Origin: Lelliottia sp. JS-SCA-14
GTDB lineage: Bacteria > Pseudomonadota > Gammaproteobacteria > Enterobacterales > Enterobacteriaceae
Assembly (NCBI RefSeq): GCF_035593345.1
Contig: NZ_CP141606.1
Location: forward strand, 4,712,001-4,776,000
DNA length: 64,000 nt
Direction: 5' to 3'
A model generated the notes under the pieces. That model had not been told where the DNA came from and made no database searches. It was given only the letters and a program-made list of their open reading frames with translations. The translations under genes and the position numbers were made by a program. The stretch's first letter is position 1, and the number at the start of each line of letters is the position of its first letter. Shown in pieces: positions 1-9,255 of this stretch.

Positions 1-388
1 CCGCGTAGTGAACCGGCACAATCGCCCGCGTTTTGTCGGTGATCGCCGCTTCAATCAGGGTTTCGTCGATGTTCATTGTGTCCGGTCGGACATCAACAAA
101 GATAATTTTCGCGCCACGCAGAACGAACGCGTTCGCCGTCGAAACAAAGGTGTAGCTCGGCATGATGACTTCGTCACCCGGCTTGATGTCCAGCAGCAGC
201 GCGGCCATCTCGAGGGACGCCGTGCAGGACGGCGTCAGCAGCACTTTGGCGCTGTGAAAACGCTGCTCCATCCACTGCTGACAGCGACGGGTAAACCCGC
301 CGTCGCCGCAGAGTTTGCCGCTGCCCATGGCAGACTGCATGTAATCAAGTTCAGTGCCCACAACGGGAGGCGCGTTAAATGGAATCAT
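1..388 (-). CDS. wecE: dTDP-4-dehydro-6-deoxy-D-glucose aminotransferase WecE/RffA, N-terminal part (cut by window edge)
   Basis: PLP-dependent sugar aminotransferase that makes dTDP-4-amino-4,6-dideoxygalactose (dTDP-fucosamine precursor) for enterobacterial common antigen (ECA). Only about the first 129 codons are inside the window; the rest lies beyond base 1. The translation opens MIPFNAPPVVGTELDYMQ, the typical WecE N-terminus, followed by the CGDGGFTRRCQ and PSYTFVSTANAF segments of the DegT/DnrJ/EryC1 family. The ATG at 388 starts 4 nt after the wecD stop, so the two genes are probably translationally coupled. The catalytic lysine is outside the window. Confidence 0.93.
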   Translation of the reverse strand, partial: MIPFNAPPVVGTELDYMQSAMGSGKLCGDGGFTRRCQQWMEQRFHSAKVLLTPSCTASLEMAALLLDIKPGDEVIMPSYTFVSTANAFVLRGAKIIFVDVRPDTMNIDETLIEAAITDKTRAIVPVHYA

Positions 389-392
389 CTTG

Positions 393-1076
393 TCACCTGT
401 ATAGCCAGTAAGCGGTCGCGTCAATGTTGCCACCGCTTGCAATGTAACGTTTAAGCGCGGCGGTGTTACCCAGTTGGGTCGCCACCCGCAATGTTGATAC
501 CTGACGCTGCGCGGCCCAGTGAAGCGCCGCCTGCATCAGTTTGTCACCCATCCCGCGACCGGCGAGCAGGCCGATACGCGCTTCGCTCTCACTCAGCAGA
601 CGCAGAGAGACAAATGCCTCAATCTCGCCGCTGCTGGCGCGGAAAACCAGGCACTCATGGTCGAAGGTGCCTTTAACGGCGTTTTCAATCCACTGCGCGT
701 AAAACCGACCGCTGGCGTCGGGCGCATACCAGGGCGCACGAAAGCGGCTCTGGGCAAAGGCCAGCGCCGCCATCTGGCGCAGCGCGGGGATATCCCGCTC
801 CGTTGCTACTTCAGCTTCTGTCGGGGCGTGCTGCGTGACGGTGATGGTCAGATCGACTTCACCTTCCACCAGCTGAAATCCCAGCTTTTGCAGGTCATCC
901 AGCCAGTCGGCACGTCCCGCCGGGATTTTGGCCTGTACGCGCTGCCACGGCGTGAAATCCGCCGTCGTCAGTGCCGGAGCATCGTCGCGAAAGCGCACCA
1001 CCGCCGAGGAGAGACCAAAAAAATCGGTCTCCCAGGTGAGCGGTTCCAGTACGCCGGGCAACTCACTCAACGCCAC
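393..1076 (-). CDS. wecD: dTDP-fucosamine N-acetyltransferase WecD/RffC
   Basis: GNAT-family acetyltransferase that acetylates dTDP-4-amino-4,6-dideoxy-D-galactose with acetyl-CoA, giving dTDP-Fuc4NAc for the third sugar of the ECA repeat. It has 227 residues, close to the 224 of E. coli. The GNAT acetyl-CoA loop is seen around residues 170-180 ([12 protein letters not shown]) and the C-terminal fold ends in TAYWLYR. The ATG overlaps the 3' end of wecC by 10 nt. In E. coli, rffG and rffH lie between wecC and wecD; here they are missing, so wecD is joined directly to wecC. Confidence 0.93.
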   Translation of the reverse strand: MALSELPGVLEPLTWETDFFGLSSAVVRFRDDAPALTTADFTPWQRVQAKIPAGRADWLDDLQKLGFQLVEGEVDLTITVTQHAPTEAEVATERDIPALRQMAALAFAQSRFRAPWYAPDASGRFYAQWIENAVKGTFDHECLVFRASSGEIEAFVSLRLLSESEARIGLLAGRGMGDKLMQAALHWAAQRQVSTLRVATQLGNTAALKRYIASGGNIDATAYWLYR

Positions 1077-2329
1077 ACCCCTTTGGTATCAACGATAAAC
1101 TTCTGCTGCACCGCGTCGCCGCTGATGGCTTTGAACTCTTTGTGATCCACCAGCAGGACCAGCACATCGGCCGTTTTCAGAGCGTCATCGAGCGTGGCGA
1201 GCTGGCAATGCCCCGCCAGTTTCTTCGGCAGGGTATGAATGTTCGGCTCAACGACCAGCGTTTCGCCCGTGTGCCAGGTGGCAATCATCTCGGCGATGCC
1301 CATCGCCGGGCTTTCGCGCAAATCGTCGATGTTCGGTTTAAACGCCAGACCAAAGCAGGCAATTTTGACTTCGCTGGCGCGCTTGCCGCTTTCGGCGAGG
1401 CAATCCGCCACCGTGGCTTTCACCTGGTTCATCACCCAGTGCGGTTTGCCATCGTTTACTTCGCGGGCAGTACGGATAAGGCGCGCCTGATCGGGGTTTT
1501 GCGCCACGATGAACCATGGGTCTACGGCGATGCAGTGCCCGCCGACGCCTGGGCCTGGCTGGAGAATGTTGACGCGCGGATGGCGGTTCGCCAGGCGGAT
1601 CAGTTCCCAGACGTTAATCCCCTGGTCGGCGCAAATCAGCGACAGTTCGTTGGCGAAAGCGATGTTCACGTCGCGGAAGCTGTTTTCGGTCAGCTTGCAC
1701 ATTTCCGCCGTGCGTGAGTTAGTGACCACACACTCGCCTTCGAGGAAGATGTTGTAGAGTTCGCTGGCGCGCGCAGAACAGATGGGCGTCATGCCGCCAA
1801 TCACGCGGTCGTTTTTAATCAGCTCAACCATCACCTGGCCCGGCAGAACGCGCTCCGGGCAATAGGCGATATTGATATCAGCCTGCTCGCCCGCCTGCTG
1901 CGGGAAGGTCAAATCAGGGCGGGCTTCGGCCAGCCACTGCGCCATCTGCTCGGTCGCCCCGACAGGAGAGGTCGACTCCAGAATTACCAGTGCGCCTTTC
2001 TTCAGCACCGGCGCGATGGATTTGGCCGCCGCTTCGACATACACCATATCCGGCTCATGCTCGCCTTTAAACGGCGTTGGCACGGCAATCAGATAGGCAT
2101 CCGCCTCGACAGGCTTAGTGCTGGCTTTCAGGAAACCGCCTTCGACGGCGGTTTTGACCACTTTGTCGAGATCCGGCTCCACGATATGAATTTCACCACG
2201 GTTAATGGTATCTACCGCATGCTGGTTGATATCCACCCCGATAACCTGCTTTTGACGTGAAGCAAAGGCGGCCGCAGTCGGCAGTCCAATGTAGCCAAGA
2301 CCAATGACAGAGATGGTAGAAAAACTCAT
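1067..2329 (-). CDS. wecC: UDP-N-acetyl-D-mannosamine dehydrogenase WecC
   Basis: Cytosolic NAD-dependent enzyme that oxidises UDP-ManNAc twice to UDP-ManNAcA, the second sugar donor of ECA. It has 420 residues, the family length. The Rossmann motif GLGYIG is at residues 10-15 and the catalytic cysteine is C266 in [10 protein letters not shown]. The C-terminal UDP-binding domain contains [15 protein letters not shown]. The ATG overlaps the wecB stop by 4 nt (ATGA), indicating translational coupling within the wec operon. Confidence 0.97.
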   Translation of the reverse strand: MSFSTISVIGLGYIGLPTAAAFASRQKQVIGVDINQHAVDTINRGEIHIVEPDLDKVVKTAVEGGFLKASTKPVEADAYLIAVPTPFKGEHEPDMVYVEAAAKSIAPVLKKGALVILESTSPVGATEQMAQWLAEARPDLTFPQQAGEQADINIAYCPERVLPGQVMVELIKNDRVIGGMTPICSARASELYNIFLEGECVVTNSRTAEMCKLTENSFRDVNIAFANELSLICADQGINVWELIRLANRHPRVNILQPGPGVGGHCIAVDPWFIVAQNPDQARLIRTAREVNDGKPHWVMNQVKATVADCLAESGKRASEVKIACFGLAFKPNIDDLRESPAMGIAEMIATWHTGETLVVEPNIHTLPKKLAGHCQLATLDDALKTADVLVLLVDHKEFKAISGDAVQQKFIVDTKGVWR

Positions 2330-3456
2330 AGCGTTACCCGATTATGTTTAAGTGCATGCAAAATACGGCTGCAGGCCTGCCCGTCGCCATAAGGGTTATG
2401 GGCGTGGCTCATCGCCTGGTACTCTTTTTCATCGTGCAGCAGGCGTGTGACCTCTGCCACCAGATGTTTGGTGTCGGTTCCCACCAGGCGCACCGTTCCG
2501 GCTTTGATCGCCTCCGGGCGCTCGGTGGTTTCGCGCATCACCAGCACCGGTTTACCCAGTGAAGGGGCCTCTTCCTGAATACCGCCGGAATCCGTCAGGA
2601 TCAGCCAGGCGTGGTTCATCAGCCAGACGAACGGCAGGTAGTCCTGCGGCTCAATCAGGATCACGTTCTCGATATGACCCAGAATACGATTGACCGGCTC
2701 GCTGACGTTGGGGTTGAGGTGGACCGGATAGACGATCTGCACGTCCGGGTTTTGCGCGGCGATTTCCGCCAGCGCATGGCAAATTTGCTCAAACCCGCGG
2801 CCAAAGCTCTCGCGGCGGTGGCCCGTCACCAGAATCATCTTTTTGCCCGCGGTAAGGAACGGATAGCGCACCGCCAGTTCTTCCCGCAGGTCGTCGCTCG
2901 CCATCACGCGATCGCGCACCCAAATCAGGGCATCAATCACCGTGTTGCCGGTGACGAAAATTTTGTCGTCGCGAATGTTTTCGCGCAGCAGGTTCTGCCG
3001 GGAGTTTTCGGTTGGCGCGAAGTGATACATCGCCAGATGGCCGGTGAGCGTGCGGTTGGCCTCTTCAGGCCATGGGGAATAGAGGTCGCCAGTGCGTAAA
3101 CCGGCTTCAACGTGCCCGACCGGAATGCGCTGATAGAACGCGGCCAGACTGGTAGCGATAGTGGTGGTGGTATCGCCGTGAACCAGAACCACGTCTGGTT
3201 TAAAAGATTCCAGAATAGGTTTTAACCCTTCCAGAATGCGACAGGTAATTTCGGTCAATCCCTGTCCCGGTTTCATAATATTAAGATCGTAATCCGGAAC
3301 AATGGAAAAGAGATTTAAAACCTGATCAAGCATCTCCCGATGCTGCGCGGTGACGCAAACTTTCGCCTCAAACCAGGGATCATTTGCCAGCGCATGGACC
3401 AGCGGCGCCATCTTGATGGCTTCCGGCCTTGTGCCAAATACGGTAAGTACTTTCAC
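2326..3456 (-). CDS. wecB: UDP-N-acetylglucosamine 2-epimerase (non-hydrolysing) WecB
   Basis: Converts UDP-GlcNAc to UDP-ManNAc, the first committed step towards the ManNAcA residue of ECA. It has 376 residues, as in E. coli. It opens [19 protein letters not shown] and keeps the HRRESFG and [16 protein letters not shown] nucleotide-binding segments of the two-domain GT-B-like epimerases. It lies between wzzE (56-nt gap) and wecC (4-nt overlap). Confidence 0.97.
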   Translation of the reverse strand: MKVLTVFGTRPEAIKMAPLVHALANDPWFEAKVCVTAQHREMLDQVLNLFSIVPDYDLNIMKPGQGLTEITCRILEGLKPILESFKPDVVLVHGDTTTTIATSLAAFYQRIPVGHVEAGLRTGDLYSPWPEEANRTLTGHLAMYHFAPTENSRQNLLRENIRDDKIFVTGNTVIDALIWVRDRVMASDDLREELAVRYPFLTAGKKMILVTGHRRESFGRGFEQICHALAEIAAQNPDVQIVYPVHLNPNVSEPVNRILGHIENVILIEPQDYLPFVWLMNHAWLILTDSGGIQEEAPSLGKPVLVMRETTERPEAIKAGTVRLVGTDTKHLVAEVTRLLHDEKEYQAMSHAHNPYGDGQACSRILHALKHNRVTL

Positions 3457-3512
3457 ATCGATTCTCTTCGATTAGGTGATGAAGGCCGGAGCCTTCATCG
3501 TAGACGGCGTTC

Positions 3513-4562
3513 TTAATTTGTGCGACGACGTGTTAACGCCACGCCTGCGCCCGTCAGTGCGCCCACAATCCCCCACATAATCATCAGGAATGCGCGACGC
3601 GGACTATCGCGTTTTACAGGTTCTTCAGGCGTTCGCAAATAACGATAGGTCTGAAAACGCGGATCCAGTGTTGGACCCACATTCAGGGTGTTAAGCATGG
3701 CGCGGTTCTGGTCGTAGTCGAGATCGAAATCTGGCCCGACGGCCTGCAGGTTTTCAAGACGCGCCTGCAGCATCGGGCGGCCCAGCAGGAACATTTCGGA
3801 ATCCGGCAGCTCGTCGGCCGGTACGTCCGTTTCGCTGCGGGAGATATTGCGCTGCTCGGCGATTTTCAGCGCCTGTTCAATATTATGGACGCGGCGGGAG
3901 AAAATGGCTTTTGCCACCTCTTCCTGACGTTTAACCTGCGCCTTCATTTGAATGGTGCGCGCGGCCCATGCGCCTTTCAGCTCATCATTTAGATGGCTCG
4001 CAGCACGCTGGCTGGCGAAGGCGACATACTGGCGAAGCAGATTGTTCGCGTCCGGCGCGGTTTCAGCAATCAGCTTAACGTTGTCGTTGATGTTGCGCAG
4101 CACATCGCCTGGCGTGAACTGGATGTTGTTGATCAGGTCATCCAGCAGGGCGGCATCGGCTTTACTGTTACCGACCATGCGTTGTTTGTAGTAGTCCGTC
4201 TGGGACCAGAAGTCGCGGCGAGTATCCCAGGACGCCAGCTGCATGATGAACTCTTTGTAGGATTCATCCATTACAGAGGGCTGGTCCGAAGAGGCCAGAT
4301 TGGCTTTGATGTCGAGGTTACGCAGGAACTGCTGCTGCGAATAGAAACCGCCCAACATGTTTACCGTTGGTCGATCGGTGATCGCGGTTGCGCTCCACTC
4401 TTGTTTCGCAAAAAAGGTGTACGCCAGCGCCAGCAGCGCGAACCCCAGTGCGATTCCTGCAATCCACAGCTTGCCCGCCCATAAAACACGAAACAAACCA
4501 CGAATATCCAGCTCGTTCTCAGTTACCACTGATTTCGTTCCCGCCAACGGTTGAGTCATCAC
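3513..4562 (-). CDS. wzzE: ECA polysaccharide chain-length regulator WzzE
   Basis: Inner-membrane polysaccharide co-polymerase that sets the modal chain length of ECA made by WzyE. It has 349 residues. One membrane helix is near the N-terminus (about residues 33-52) and a second near the C-terminus (about 326-344), with a long periplasmic, largely helical region between, as in Wzz proteins. A proline-rich stretch before the second helix (RTPEEPVKRDSPRRA) matches the family. It starts 10 nt after wecA ends. Confidence 0.95.
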   Translation of the reverse strand: MMTQPLAGTKSVVTENELDIRGLFRVLWAGKLWIAGIALGFALLALAYTFFAKQEWSATAITDRPTVNMLGGFYSQQQFLRNLDIKANLASSDQPSVMDESYKEFIMQLASWDTRRDFWSQTDYYKQRMVGNSKADAALLDDLINNIQFTPGDVLRNINDNVKLIAETAPDANNLLRQYVAFASQRAASHLNDELKGAWAARTIQMKAQVKRQEEVAKAIFSRRVHNIEQALKIAEQRNISRSETDVPADELPDSEMFLLGRPMLQARLENLQAVGPDFDLDYDQNRAMLNTLNVGPTLDPRFQTYRYLRTPEEPVKRDSPRRAFLMIMWGIVGALTGAGVALTRRRTN

Positions 4563-4572
4563 AGTCCCGTTT

Positions 4573-5676
4573 TTACTTAGTTAATGTTGGATTTTTACCA
4601 CTGTTTCTACGCATCCGGCGTTTTACACGTTTAATGAAGCGCGCGACTTTCCATGCGCGTTTAATGCAATAGCCGTACATGAAGAATGCTAGCAAGAATA
4701 ATACCAACATTACCCATTCAGGAATAAAGTGCGCATATTCTGCGGCTACCCCAATGCCAGCCAGCAGCGCGGCGGCGAGGGTGATCAGCACAAATGCCTG
4801 ACGTGAAGTAAAACCTGCGCGCATGATCAGGTGATGAATATGCTGGCGGTCCGGTGAGAAAGGACTCATACCCTTGCGCAGACGACGATACATGATTGCC
4901 ACCATGTCCATCAGCGGAATAGCGATGATCCACAGCGCGGTGACCGGGCTGATAGGGTGCGTTTTGCCCTGAGTCGTTTCCAGCAGGATCCAGATGACCG
5001 TGAAACCAATCAGCGTACTGCCTGCATCGCCCATAAAGACTTTATAGCGACGCCCCAGCACACCGAGGTTAAGCAGGATATAAGGCAGGATGGCCGCAAT
5101 CATGGCGAAACACCACATTGACAGGCTGTACTGACCATCAAACCATAAAATGATACCGATAGCGGCGAAGGAGACAGACGACAGGCCACCCAGCAGACCG
5201 TCAATCCCATCAACCATGTTGAAGGCGTTGATGGCAGCCCAAACAGCAAACAGCGTCAGGAAGAAACCGAACGGACCGAGAACCATCTCCCAGGTGCCAA
5301 AGATATAACCGAGGCTGCTCAGATAGAGCTTACCGACCACCATCATGATGATGCCGATCGCGGCCTGAACCGAAGCACGGAATTTTACGCTGATATCGAA
5401 GCGGTCATCGAGCGCGCCCACCAGCACCAGAACACCCGCACAGGCCAGATAGAGTGCAGCGTGAGGGATATAATAATCTGCGATTCCAAAGGTAAAGCAA
5501 ATGCCCGCGTAAACGGAGATTCCCCCAACCAGCGGGATCAGGCCCTGATGGCGTTTACGATAATTGGGTTTATCCACTAACCCGACTCTTTTTGCCACCT
5601 TACGCGCAATGAACAAAAAACAGGTTGTGAATAAAAAAATACTGATTAGCTCAGTAACCGCAGTGAGTAGATTCAC
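4573..5676 (-). CDS. wecA: UDP-GlcNAc:undecaprenyl-phosphate GlcNAc-1-phosphate transferase WecA
   Basis: Polytopic inner-membrane enzyme that transfers GlcNAc-1-P to undecaprenyl phosphate, giving lipid I of ECA (also the primer of many O-antigens). It has 367 residues, mostly hydrophobic, with about 11 predicted membrane segments. Conserved acidic motifs of the MraY/WecA family are visible: LVGALDDRFD (D90, D91), NMVDGIDGLLGG near residue 156, FMGDAGS, and the HIHHL loop near residue 280. It is the first gene of the wec operon. It follows rho across a 240-nt gap that holds the rho terminator. Confidence 0.97.
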   Translation of the reverse strand: MNLLTAVTELISIFLFTTCFLFIARKVAKRVGLVDKPNYRKRHQGLIPLVGGISVYAGICFTFGIADYYIPHAALYLACAGVLVLVGALDDRFDISVKFRASVQAAIGIIMMVVGKLYLSSLGYIFGTWEMVLGPFGFFLTLFAVWAAINAFNMVDGIDGLLGGLSSVSFAAIGIILWFDGQYSLSMWCFAMIAAILPYILLNLGVLGRRYKVFMGDAGSTLIGFTVIWILLETTQGKTHPISPVTALWIIAIPLMDMVAIMYRRLRKGMSPFSPDRQHIHHLIMRAGFTSRQAFVLITLAAALLAGIGVAAEYAHFIPEWVMLVLFLLAFFMYGYCIKRAWKVARFIKRVKRRMRRNSGKNPTLTK

Positions 5677-5865
5677 AATTCATGCTCTCAACAAATGTTA
5701 ATCCTGGAAGTATAACTACGAAGCCATAGCTCCCGAAGGAATAAAGCCAGCCTCTTACAACTCCCTTTGTATGTTTTTCAATCAATTACTTTTTGACGTT
5801 ACAAACATTCTAATTGTCGCACTGGTCGGTCAAAAATGGGAGTCTGCGGTTATAGCGTATAGTCC

Positions 5866-5900
5866 AAAAAAAGAAAACGCCACGTAAAAACGTGGCGTTA
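5866..5900 (-). terminator. intrinsic terminator after rho
   Basis: On the minus strand a GC-rich stem (AACGCCACG paired with CGTGGCGTT, T-rich loop) is followed by TTCTTTTTTT. It lies 17 nt past the rho stop codon, so it should end rho transcription ahead of the wec operon. Confidence 0.85.
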
Positions 5901-5916
5901 GCTGGGTTTATTTGTA

Positions 5917-7176
5917 TTACGAGCGTTTCATCATGTCGAAGAATTCGTCGTTTGTCTTAGTCATAGCCAGCTTATTGATGAGGAATTCCATTGCGTCGAT
6001 TTCGCCCATTGGGTGAATGATTTTGCGCAGGATCCACATTTTCTGCAGCTCTTCCTGGGTGGTGAGCAGCTCTTCTTTACGGGTACCGGAACGGTTGTAG
6101 TCGATTGCCGGGAAGACGCGCTTCTCTGCAATTTTACGAGAGAGGTGCAGTTCCATGTTACCTGTACCTTTAAACTCTTCGTAAATCACTTCGTCCATTT
6201 TGGAGCCGGTATCGATCAGCGCTGTTGCGATGATGGTCAGGCTTCCGCCCTCTTCGACGTTACGTGCAGCACCGAAGAAACGTTTTGGACGATGCAGGGC
6301 GTTCGCATCCACACCACCGGTCAGCACTTTACCGGAAGCCGGAACGACGGTGTTGTACGCACGCGCCAGACGAGTGATGGAGTCGAGCAGGATGATAACG
6401 TCTTTCTTGTGTTCAACCAGACGCTTCGCTTTCTCGATAACCATTTCAGCAACCTGAACGTGGCGAGAGGCTGGCTCATCAAAGGTAGAAGCAACCACTT
6501 CACCTTTAACCAGACGCTGCATCTCGGTCACTTCCTCTGGACGCTCATCGATCAGCAGAACCATCAGTACGCAGTCTGGGTGGTTGTAAGCAATGCTCTG
6601 TGCGATGTTCTGCAGCAGCATGGTTTTACCCGCTTTCGGCGGTGCCACAATCAGACCACGCTGGCCACGACCAATCGGAGAAGCCAGATCCAGAACGCGA
6701 GCGGTGAGGTCTTCGGTAGAACCGTTACCACGCTCCATGCGCAGACGCGAGTTCGCGTGCAGCGGCGTTAAGTTTTCGAACAGGATCTTGTTGCGCGAGT
6801 TTTCAGGTTTATCGTAGTTAACTTCGTTAACTTTCAACAGCGCAAAGTAGCGTTCACCCTCTTTCGGAGGACGAATCTTACCTGAAATGGTATCACCTGT
6901 GCGGAGGTTGAAACGGCGGATTTGGCTAGGGGAAACGTAGATGTCATCAGGACCGGCGAGGTAGGAGCTGTCTGCAGAACGGAGGAAACCAAATCCGTCT
7001 TGCAATATCTCCAGGACACCGTCGCCAAAGATATCTTCGCCACTCTTTGCGTGCTGCTTCAGGATGGCAAAAATAATGTCCTGCTTGCGCATACGAGCCT
7101 GGTTTTCCAGCCCCATATTTTCGCCGAGAGTGATCAGCTCAGAAACCGGCGTATTCTTTAATTCGGTAAGATTCAT
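5917..7176 (-). CDS. rho: transcription termination factor Rho
   Basis: Hexameric RNA-dependent ATPase/translocase that ends transcription at rut-containing transcripts. It has 419 residues from the ATG at 7176. An in-frame extension to 7248 is possible but is not conserved; [15 protein letters not shown] is the standard N-terminus. The primary RNA-binding domain with an OB/RNP1-like DGFGFLR motif is at residues 60-66. Walker [10 protein letters not shown] is at 177-185, Walker [12 protein letters not shown] follows, and the secondary RNA-site R loop ([16 protein letters not shown]) is present. Transcription runs from the 7.18-7.5 kb leader, which in relatives carries rhoL and is autoregulated. 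Confidence 0.98.
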   Translation of the reverse strand: MNLTELKNTPVSELITLGENMGLENQARMRKQDIIFAILKQHAKSGEDIFGDGVLEILQDGFGFLRSADSSYLAGPDDIYVSPSQIRRFNLRTGDTISGKIRPPKEGERYFALLKVNEVNYDKPENSRNKILFENLTPLHANSRLRMERGNGSTEDLTARVLDLASPIGRGQRGLIVAPPKAGKTMLLQNIAQSIAYNHPDCVLMVLLIDERPEEVTEMQRLVKGEVVASTFDEPASRHVQVAEMVIEKAKRLVEHKKDVIILLDSITRLARAYNTVVPASGKVLTGGVDANALHRPKRFFGAARNVEEGGSLTIIATALIDTGSKMDEVIYEEFKGTGNMELHLSRKIAEKRVFPAIDYNRSGTRKEELLTTQEELQKMWILRKIIHPMGEIDAMEFLINKLAMTKTNDEFFDMMKRS

Positions 7177-7507
7177 AATGGTGTGGGTTCTTAAACTCGG
7201 GGTGATACTCGAACTTAATGTTGTGAATGGTATGGCAGGGTCATCCATGCCTGTTAGCGGCCATCAACTCATGTCTGTTCGCTGTCTGGTCAAAGAGAAA
7301 GCACAGAACTGAAACGACAAGACGGATTGAGTGACAAGCCCGGAATCTATCTACCTCTCGCATCGTTCATTTAACAATGGGAAGTATCGGGTAAAACCAG
7401 AACGACAAGGTAGTGTGTAAATCGAAGTCATAGGTAACTTAGCACGACTAAAGCCGGGCGTCCAGAGATCCACAGAATTTCGGAATCCAGACGCCGGCCG
7501 AGAAACC
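7177..7507 (-). promoter_or_regulatory. rho leader and trxA-rho intergenic region
   Basis: This 331-nt stretch between trxA and rho holds the rho 5' leader, including the candidate leader ORF at 7241-7363. Near 7453-7498 there is an inverted repeat (GCCGGCGTCTGG ... GACGCCCGGC on the minus strand) just past the trxA stop. It is followed by only three Ts, so it is at best a weak terminator or an attenuating hairpin. No other gene is seen. Confidence 0.6.
7241..7363 (-). CDS. candidate rho leader ORF (40 codons), in place of rhoL
   Basis: This small ORF (ATG at 7363, TGA at 7243-7241) lies upstream of rho where E. coli has the leader peptide rhoL. Nucleotides matching the rhoL core are conserved here, and the frame reading [10 protein letters not shown] is present. 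That frame has a stop (TAG) just upstream, with no ATG, and ends earlier. The ATG-started ORF listed here uses a different frame (product [15 protein letters not shown]...). Whether either frame is translated cannot be decided from sequence. The comparison with rhoL is from memory. Confidence 0.3.
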   Translation of the reverse strand: MREVDRFRACHSIRLVVSVLCFLFDQTANRHELMAANRHG

Positions 7508-7837
7508 TTACGCCAGATTAGCGTCCAGGAACTCTTTCAGCTGACCTTTGGACAGTGCGCCCACTTTGGTTGCAGCCACTTCGCCGTTTTTGAACAGCAG
7601 AAGGGTTGGGATGCCACGGATGCCGTATTTTGGCGCGGTGCCCGGGTTCTGGTCGATGTTCAGCTTGGCAATGGTCAGTTTGCCCTGATATTCGTCAGCG
7701 ATTTCATCCAGAATCGGGGCGATCATTTTGCAAGGACCACACCATTCAGCCCAGAAATCGACGAGGATCAGCCCGTCAGCTTTAAGTACGTCCGTGTCAA
7801 AACTGTCGTCAGTCAGGTGAATAATTTTATCGCTCAT
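7508..7837 (-). CDS. trxA: thioredoxin 1 (TrxA)
   Basis: Cytosolic protein disulfide reductase that donates electrons to ribonucleotide reductase, PAPS reductase and others. It has 109 residues from the ATG at 7837. Four further in-frame codons upstream do not belong to the conserved N-terminus [13 protein letters not shown]. The active site WCGPC is at residues 32-36, with the cis-proline segment [11 protein letters not shown] near residue 76. It is divergent from rhlB and followed by the rho leader. Confidence 0.98.
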   Translation of the reverse strand: MSDKIIHLTDDSFDTDVLKADGLILVDFWAEWCGPCKMIAPILDEIADEYQGKLTIAKLNIDQNPGTAPKYGIRGIPTLLLFKNGEVAATKVGALSKGQLKEFLDANLA

Positions 7838-7981
7838 ATATAACTCCACAGGAATAAGCCTGGCGTGTTGGTGTAGGATTAATCAACGACGTGTTGATGT
7901 AGCATTAACCAACTAAAGGTTGACTTTATTTCACCGGATACGCTTTCGTAAAGCAATAGTAAGCTGATATTCTACCACACT

Positions 7982-9250
7982 ATGAGCAAAACACATTTAA
8001 CAGAACAGAAGTTTTCCGACTTCGCCCTGCACGCAAAAGTTATCGAAGCCCTTGAAAATAAAGGCTTTCATAACTGCACGCCCATTCAAGCCCTCGCCCT
8101 GCCGCTCACGCTGGCCGGTCGCGATGTTGCAGGGCAGGCGCAAACCGGTACTGGCAAAACGATGGCGTTTTTGACGTCAACGTTTCATTATTTACTTTCT
8201 CATCCAGCAATTGCTGACCGAAAAGTTAACCAACCGCGTGCGCTGATCATGGCTCCAACGCGAGAACTTGCGGTGCAGATCCATGCCGACGCGGAACCTC
8301 TGGCACAGACCACTGGCCTGAAATTAGGCCTGGCTTATGGCGGCGACGGCTACGATAAACAGCTGAAAGTGCTGGAAAGCGGCGTTGATATTCTGATCGG
8401 TACCACCGGTCGTCTGATCGACTACGCAAAACAAAACCACATTAACCTCGGTGCAATCCAGGTTGTGGTCCTCGACGAAGCCGATCGTATGTACGATCTG
8501 GGCTTTATCAAAGATATCCGCTGGCTGTTCCGTCGTATGCCACCGACCACGCAGCGCCTGAACATGCTGTTCTCTGCCACCCTCTCCTACCGCGTCCGTG
8601 AACTGGCGTTCGAACAGATGAACAACGCCGAATACGTGGAAGTCGAGCCGGAGCAGAAAACGGGCCATCGTATTAAAGAAGAGCTCTTCTATCCGTCTAA
8701 CGAAGAGAAGATGCGTCTGCTGCAAACGCTGATCGAAGAAGAGTGGCCAGATCGCGCCATTATCTTTGCCAACACCAAGCATCGCTGCGAAGACATCTGG
8801 GGCCATTTGGCGGCAGACGGACATCGCGTTGGCCTGCTGACCGGTGACGTGGCACAGAAAAAACGTCTGCGTATTCTTGAAGAATTTACCCGTGGTGACC
8901 TCGATATCCTGGTCGCTACCGACGTGGCTGCGCGCGGTCTGCACATTCCTGCCGTCACACACGTCTTTAACTACGATCTGCCTGACGATTGTGAAGACTA
9001 CGTTCACCGTATCGGCCGTACCGGTCGTGCTGGCGCAAGCGGTCACTCCATCAGCCTGGCCTGTGAAGAGTACGCTCTGAACCTGACGGCGATCGAAACC
9101 TATATCGGCCACTCTATTCCGCAGAGCAAATACAATCCCGATGCGCTGTTGAGTGAACTGCCACCGGCGAAGCGCCTCACTCGCGCCCGCTCCGGCAATG
9201 GCCCACGCCGCACCGGCGGAGCACCACGTAACCGTCGTCGTTCAGGTTAA
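7982..9250 (+). CDS. rhlB: ATP-dependent RNA helicase RhlB
   Basis: DEAD-box RNA helicase of the RNA degradosome; it binds RNase E and unwinds mRNA structure for PNPase. It has 422 residues (E. coli 421). The Q motif is at about residues 10-37 (FSDF...CTPIQ), Walker A AQTGTGKT at 53-60, DEAD near residue 165 ([10 protein letters not shown]), SAT in FSATLSYR, and the motif VI helicase signature [10 protein letters not shown]. The tail is basic and arginine-rich ([21 protein letters not shown]), typical of RhlB. gppA follows after 5 nt, so the two are probably co-transcribed. Confidence 0.97.
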   Translation: MSKTHLTEQKFSDFALHAKVIEALENKGFHNCTPIQALALPLTLAGRDVAGQAQTGTGKTMAFLTSTFHYLLSHPAIADRKVNQPRALIMAPTRELAVQIHADAEPLAQTTGLKLGLAYGGDGYDKQLKVLESGVDILIGTTGRLIDYAKQNHINLGAIQVVVLDEADRMYDLGFIKDIRWLFRRMPPTTQRLNMLFSATLSYRVRELAFEQMNNAEYVEVEPEQKTGHRIKEELFYPSNEEKMRLLQTLIEEEWPDRAIIFANTKHRCEDIWGHLAADGHRVGLLTGDVAQKKRLRILEEFTRGDLDILVATDVAARGLHIPAVTHVFNYDLPDDCEDYVHRIGRTGRAGASGHSISLACEEYALNLTAIETYIGHSIPQSKYNPDALLSELPPAKRLTRARSGNGPRRTGGAPRNRRRSG

Positions 9251-9255
9251 TTACT

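Noticed and set aside
519..1145. 208-codon plus-strand frame over wecD/wecC
   Set aside because: It is antisense to two well-supported wec genes and low-complexity in composition; a shadow of their codon bias.
7177..7248. 24-codon N-terminal extension of rho
   Set aside because: Not part of the conserved Rho N-terminus; the region is leader RNA.
7453..7498. Strong intrinsic terminator for trxA
   Set aside because: The inverted repeat is clear, but the following U tract is only three bases and then interrupted, so it was kept only as a possible weak hairpin.
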